From assembly GCF_900182545.1 (NCBI RefSeq), contig NZ_FXTJ01000021.1, positions 1 through 34,542 on the forward strand: DNA of 34,542 bases, read 5' to 3'. The notes under the pieces are model-generated. The model was given only the letters and a program-made list of their open reading frames with translations. It ran no database searches and was not told the DNA's origin. The position numbers and the translations under genes are program-made. Below are positions 31,428-34,542 of this stretch, piece by piece. Each line of letters starts with the position of its first letter. The first letter of the stretch is position 1. Origin of the DNA: Geodermatophilus aquaeductus (GTDB lineage: Bacteria; Actinomycetota; Actinomycetes; Mycobacteriales; Geodermatophilaceae).

Positions 31428-31619
31428 ATGGGCAACGGGGACACGTACTGGGACGGTGTGCGACGGCGACTGGTGCTCGCCGTCCTCATCGGCCTGGGTG
31501 CCGCCGCCCTCCTGTACTGGCTCGACGACGACGTCACCGCGACCGTGCTCGTCGGCCTCGTGACCTCGCTCAGCGTCGCGCTGGTGCCGAGCCCCCGGGA
31601 GCCCGCCGAGACGAGGTGA
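31428..31619 (+). CDS. Small membrane protein (63 aa)
   Basis: A 63-residue protein with two hydrophobic segments, LVLAVLIGLGAAALLYWL (residues ~15-32) and TATVLVGLVTSLSVALV (~37-53), joined by a DDD turn, and short charged ends. No family is recognised. The TAGCGT box placed for leaderless initiation and the clean two-helix pattern support a real gene. It is convergent with pcaC, seven bases apart. Confidence 0.65.
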   Translation: MGNGDTYWDGVRRRLVLAVLIGLGAAALLYWLDDDVTATVLVGLVTSLSVALVPSPREPAETR

Positions 31620-31626
31620 GCCCGTC

Positions 31627-32025
31627 TCAGCCGGCGCGCAGCTCCTCGAGGATGGGCCCGGCGACCTTGAACGCGTGGTTGGCGGCCGGCACCCCGGCGT
31701 AGACGGCGGCGTGCTGGATCACCTCGCCGATCTCGGCGTCGGTCAGGCCGTTGTGCACCGCGGCGCGCACGTGCAGCGCGAACTCCTCCCAGTGCCGCAG
31801 CGCGATGCAGATCGACAGCGTGGCGATGCTGCGCTCGCGCCGCTCGAGGCCGGGACGCTGCCAGACGTCGCCCCACGCCACGCGGGTGATGAAGTCCTGG
31901 AACCCGGCGGTGAACGGCGTCGTGTTCGCCACCGCCCGGTCCACCCACGCGTCGCCGAGCACCTCGCGGCGGGTGCGCATGCCGGCCTCGCGGCGGGCGT
32001 CGTCCGAGGACAGCGACTCGCTCAC
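31627..32025 (-). CDS. pcaC: 4-carboxymuconolactone decarboxylase
   Basis: Converts gamma-carboxymuconolactone to beta-ketoadipate enol-lactone. The 132-residue AhpD-like fold has GFQDFITRVAWGDVWQRPGL (41-60), RSIATLSICIALRHWEEFALHVRAAVHNGLT and EIGEVIQHAAVYAGVPAANHAF, all characteristic of PcaC. GTG 32025 overlaps the pcaD stop by four bases. It is the last pca gene before the convergent small membrane protein gene. Confidence 0.95.
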   Translation of the reverse strand: MSESLSSDDARREAGMRTRREVLGDAWVDRAVANTTPFTAGFQDFITRVAWGDVWQRPGLERRERSIATLSICIALRHWEEFALHVRAAVHNGLTDAEIGEVIQHAAVYAGVPAANHAFKVAGPILEELRAG

Positions 32026-32801
32026 GCGTGGCTCCCGGCGGCGTCGAGGTGGGCCAGCAGCGCCCCGGTGACCTCCAGCGGCTGCTCCAGGTTGGGCAGG
32101 TGCGCCCCCGGGCTGATCGACACCAGGGTGGCGCCGGCGATCCCGTCGGCGATCAGCTGCTGGTGCGGCGGCGGCAGGGCGGGGTCCTCGGCGCCGGAGA
32201 CGACCAGCGTCGGCGCGGTGATCCGCGCCAGGTCCTCGCGGGCGTCGAAGTGGCCGACCGCCTCGCAGCAGTTCGCGTACCCCTCGTCGTCGGCGCCGGC
32301 GATCATCGCCTCCAGGCGGGCCACCAGGTCGGGGTGCTGCGCCGCGTACGCCGGCGTCAGCCACCGGCCCACGATCGCCGGCGCCAGGGGCGCCGTCCCG
32401 CCGGAGCGCGCCTGCACCGCCCGGTCGAGGAAGCCCTGCGGGTCCGGCTTCGCCGAGGTGGCCAGCAGCACCAGGCGGCCCACCCGCGCGGGCTCGCGCG
32501 CGGCCAGCCGCATCGCCGTCATCCCGCCCAGCGACAGCCCGGCCACGTGCGCCGTCCGCGCGCCGAGCCGGTCGAGCAGCGCGACGACGTCGTCGACGAG
32601 GTCGTCGACCGTGTACGGCCCGGCCGGCGCCGGCGACTCCCCGTGCCCGCGGGTGTCGTAGGTGACCACCCGGTAGCGCTCGGCCAGCGCCGGCACCTGC
32701 GGGTCCCACATGCCGCGGGTCGCGCCCAGCGAGTTGGACAGGACGACGACCGGCGCGTCGGCCGGCCCGTCCTCGGTGTAGCTGACCTCGACGGCGGTCA
32801 C
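32022..32801 (-). CDS. pcaD: 3-oxoadipate enol-lactonase
   Basis: Hydrolyses beta-ketoadipate enol-lactone. The 259-residue alpha/beta hydrolase has the oxyanion-hole segment SNSLGATRGMWD (22-33), nucleophile S90 in GLSLGGM, acid D206 in GAEDPALP and H234 in GAHLPNLEQP. These PcaD blocks are clear. GTG 32801 overlaps the pcaB stop (GTGA), and its own stop overlaps pcaC. pcaC and pcaD are separate genes here, not fused into pcaL as in some actinobacteria. Confidence 0.95.
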   Translation of the reverse strand: MTAVEVSYTEDGPADAPVVVLSNSLGATRGMWDPQVPALAERYRVVTYDTRGHGESPAPAGPYTVDDLVDDVVALLDRLGARTAHVAGLSLGGMTAMRLAAREPARVGRLVLLATSAKPDPQGFLDRAVQARSGGTAPLAPAIVGRWLTPAYAAQHPDLVARLEAMIAGADDEGYANCCEAVGHFDAREDLARITAPTLVVSGAEDPALPPPHQQLIADGIAGATLVSISPGAHLPNLEQPLEVTGALLAHLDAAGSHA

Positions 32802-34126
32802 GGTGCCCCTTCCACCAGCTGCTCGTGCTCGGCCAGCGCCGCGTCCACCTGCGCGCCGGCCTCCCCCGGGTCGGGGGTGGCCGCGGCCAGCACCGCGGCG
32901 ACGTCCACGTCGGTCCGGACGGCGACCACCTCGGCCAGCGACCGGCCGGTGTCGCGCGCGTGCCGGGTCGCCTCGGCGGCCGCGTCGTGCGCCGCGCCGC
33001 GGCCCAGCGACGGCGTCAGCGCCTCGGCCAGCGCGCCGGCCAGCGCGCCCTCGCCCGCCGCGGCGACCGCGTCCGCCATCCGGCCGACGTCGGGCCGCAG
33101 TCCCCGCAGGCTCTCGGCGAGCCACGCCGCCGCCGAGCCCACCGTGGTCAGCAGGTCGGTGAGCGTGGGCCACTCGCTGTGCCACGCCCCGGCCGCCCGC
33201 TCGTGCTCCTGCTCCATGGCGCCCAGCAGCGTGGCCACCAGCCCCGGTGCGCGCCGCGCGCAGGCCCGCGCCGAGATCGCGGCGACCGGGTTCTGCTTGT
33301 GCGGCATCGCCGACGAACCCCCGCGCCCCTCCCCCACCTCGGCGACCTCGGCCACCTCCGACTGGGCCAGCAGCACCACGTCGACGGCGACCGTGGCCAC
33401 CACGCCCGCCGCCGCGCCCAGCGCGCCCGCGAGGTCGGCCACCGGCAGCCGCACGGTGAACCAGGGGACGGCCGGCGCCACCAGCCCGAGCTCGGCGGCC
33501 AGCGCACCGCGCACCGCGACCCCGGCCCCCGACGACGCCGCGAGCGTCCCGACCGCGCCGCCGTACTGCACCGGCAGCGAGGCCACGACCTCCGCCAGCC
33601 GCAGCCGCGCGCCGTCGAGACCGGCGAGCCAGCCGGCCGCCTTGAGCCCGAAGGTCGTCGGCAGCGCCTGCTGCATCAGCGTGCGGCCCATGACGACGTC
33701 GTCGCGGTGGGTCCGCGCGAGTGCGGCGCAGACGCCGGCGGCCGCGGCGAGGTCGGCGTCGACCTCCGCGATCGCCCGCCGGGCGAGCAGCACCAGCGCG
33801 GTGTCGACGACGTCCTGGCTGGTGGCGCCCACGTGCACGGCGACGGCGTCGCGCTCGCCGACGGCGTCCTGCAGCGCGCGCACCAGCGGCGGCACCGGGT
33901 TGCCGGCGTCGGCGGCGCGGGCGACGACGCGCGCGAGGTCCAGCCGGGACGGGTCGGCGCAGGCCGCGGTCACCGCGTCCGCAGCCGTCGCGGGCACCAG
34001 GCCCACCGCGGCGGCGGCGCGGGCCAGCGCGGCCTCGACCTCGAGCAGCGCGCGGAACCACGCGTCGTCGGAGACGGCCGCCGCCGCACCGCCGCGGGCG
34101 AAGGTGCCGGCGAACAGACCTGTCAC
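32798..34126 (-). CDS. pcaB: 3-carboxy-cis,cis-muconate cycloisomerase
   Basis: Cyclises carboxymuconate to gamma-carboxymuconolactone. The 442-residue fumarase/aspartase-superfamily enzyme carries HVGATSQDVVDTA (98-110), VVMGRTLMQQALPTTFG and the signature GSSAMPHKQNP (270-280). GTG 34126 has AGGAAGGA at good spacing. It follows pcaG after 34 bases and overlaps pcaD, in the order pcaG-pcaB-pcaD-pcaC. Confidence 0.95.
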   Translation of the reverse strand: MTGLFAGTFARGGAAAAVSDDAWFRALLEVEAALARAAAAVGLVPATAADAVTAACADPSRLDLARVVARAADAGNPVPPLVRALQDAVGERDAVAVHVGATSQDVVDTALVLLARRAIAEVDADLAAAAGVCAALARTHRDDVVMGRTLMQQALPTTFGLKAAGWLAGLDGARLRLAEVVASLPVQYGGAVGTLAASSGAGVAVRGALAAELGLVAPAVPWFTVRLPVADLAGALGAAAGVVATVAVDVVLLAQSEVAEVAEVGEGRGGSSAMPHKQNPVAAISARACARRAPGLVATLLGAMEQEHERAAGAWHSEWPTLTDLLTTVGSAAAWLAESLRGLRPDVGRMADAVAAAGEGALAGALAEALTPSLGRGAAHDAAAEATRHARDTGRSLAEVVAVRTDVDVAAVLAAATPDPGEAGAQVDAALAEHEQLVEGAP

Positions 34127-34160
34127 GTCGTCCTTCCTACCGGGGGGCGGGCGAGCCTGC

Positions 34161-34542
34161 TCAGACGGCGAAGAAGACGGTTTCGCGCTGGCCCTGCAGG
34201 TGCACGTCGAAGCGGTAGCCGTCGCCGGTCGGGGTGGCCAGCAGCGTCTGACGGCGGTCTTCCGGCAGGGCCTGGAGCACGGGGTCGGCGGCGTTGGCGT
34301 CGGCCTCGTCGGCGAAGTAGATCCGGGTGACGACCCGGTCGAGCAGGCCGCGGGCGAACACCGACACGTCGACGTGCGGCGCCTGCCAGCCACCCTCGCC
34401 GTCGGGCACCCGCCCGGGCTTGAGGGTGAACACGCCGAACTCGCCGCTGAGGGTCTGCGCGCGGGCGTACCCGCGGAAGCCGGGATAGGCGGCCTGACCG
34501 CGGGGGTCCTCCGGGGAGGGGAAGCCGCCGTCGGGATCGGCC
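34161..34542 (-). CDS. pcaG: Protocatechuate 3,4-dioxygenase alpha subunit, C-terminal part (runs off window)
   Basis: The last ~126 residues of the alpha subunit are visible. PSPEDPRGQAAYPGFRGYARAQT is followed by GVFTLKPGRVPDGEGGWQAPHVDVSVFARGLLDRVVTRIYF, DEADANAADPVLQALPEDRRQTLLA and a VFFAV end, all as in PcaG. The alpha subunit does not hold the full iron site; the beta subunit (pcaH) should lie just beyond the right edge. It heads the visible pca block. Confidence 0.93.
   Translation of the reverse strand, partial: ADPDGGFPSPEDPRGQAAYPGFRGYARAQTLSGEFGVFTLKPGRVPDGEGGWQAPHVDVSVFARGLLDRVVTRIYFADEADANAADPVLQALPEDRRQTLLATPTGDGYRFDVHLQGQRETVFFAV

Overview
The window is very GC-rich DNA with many GTG starts, four-base GTGA/ATGA gene overlaps and probable leaderless genes. 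It carries two copies of the DUF222/13E12-type HNH nuclease family. This points to a high-GC actinobacterium, most likely Geodermatophilaceae (Blastococcus, Geodermatophilus or Modestobacter type); that assignment is inferred from gene style, not from a marker gene. No rRNA, tRNA, CRISPR array, insertion sequence or prophage was seen.

Layout. 1-262: 5' end of a DUF222 gene running off the left edge. 394-3450: housekeeping and accessory genes (DHFR/RibD-like reductase, CanA-type beta-carbonic anhydrase, sulfotransferase, glycosidase-like beta-propeller). 3453-7771: a sulfur block. A SufS-like aminotransferase sits behind a SAM-IV riboswitch and is divergent from ssuE-ssuD, which is followed by a small cysteine-containing leader peptide, cysteine dioxygenase and a rhodanese. 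7827-13225: two divergent glycosyltransferase operons with a palindrome between them. 13266-18978: a CoiA-like protein, a His-rich membrane-anchored repeat protein, a zinc-less MDR dehydrogenase, a K+ channel-like protein, an orphan Imm-5-like protein, a holin-superfamily membrane protein, a small protein and pyridoxal kinase. 19016-20844: amino-acid permease plus a coiled-coil protein. 20923-23919: CheB and CheR-PAS. 24135-27592: an NRAMP-related transporter (YcsG type) with pxpABC for 5-oxoproline use. 27589-30006: intradiol dioxygenase and aromatic aldehyde dehydrogenase. 30153-31316: the second, complete DUF222-HNH gene. 31428-31619: small membrane protein. 31627-34542: pcaC, pcaD, pcaB and the 3' part of pcaG (beta-ketoadipate pathway).

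How the genes work together. The sulfur block takes sulfonate sulfur (SsuD/SsuE) and oxidises surplus cysteine (cysteine dioxygenase, rhodanese). It appears to have two separate cis-regulatory devices: a SAM-sensing RNA on one side and a leader peptide with a C-rich untranslated segment on the other. The right third is catabolic: 5-oxoproline to glutamate, aromatic aldehyde oxidation, intradiol ring cleavage, and protocatechuate to beta-ketoadipate. The most notable non-coding signals are the SAM-IV riboswitch, the leaderless leader peptide, the 65-bp promoter shared by both DUF222 copies, a set of TANCGT -10 boxes placed 6-8 bases before start codons, and long perfect intergenic hairpins.
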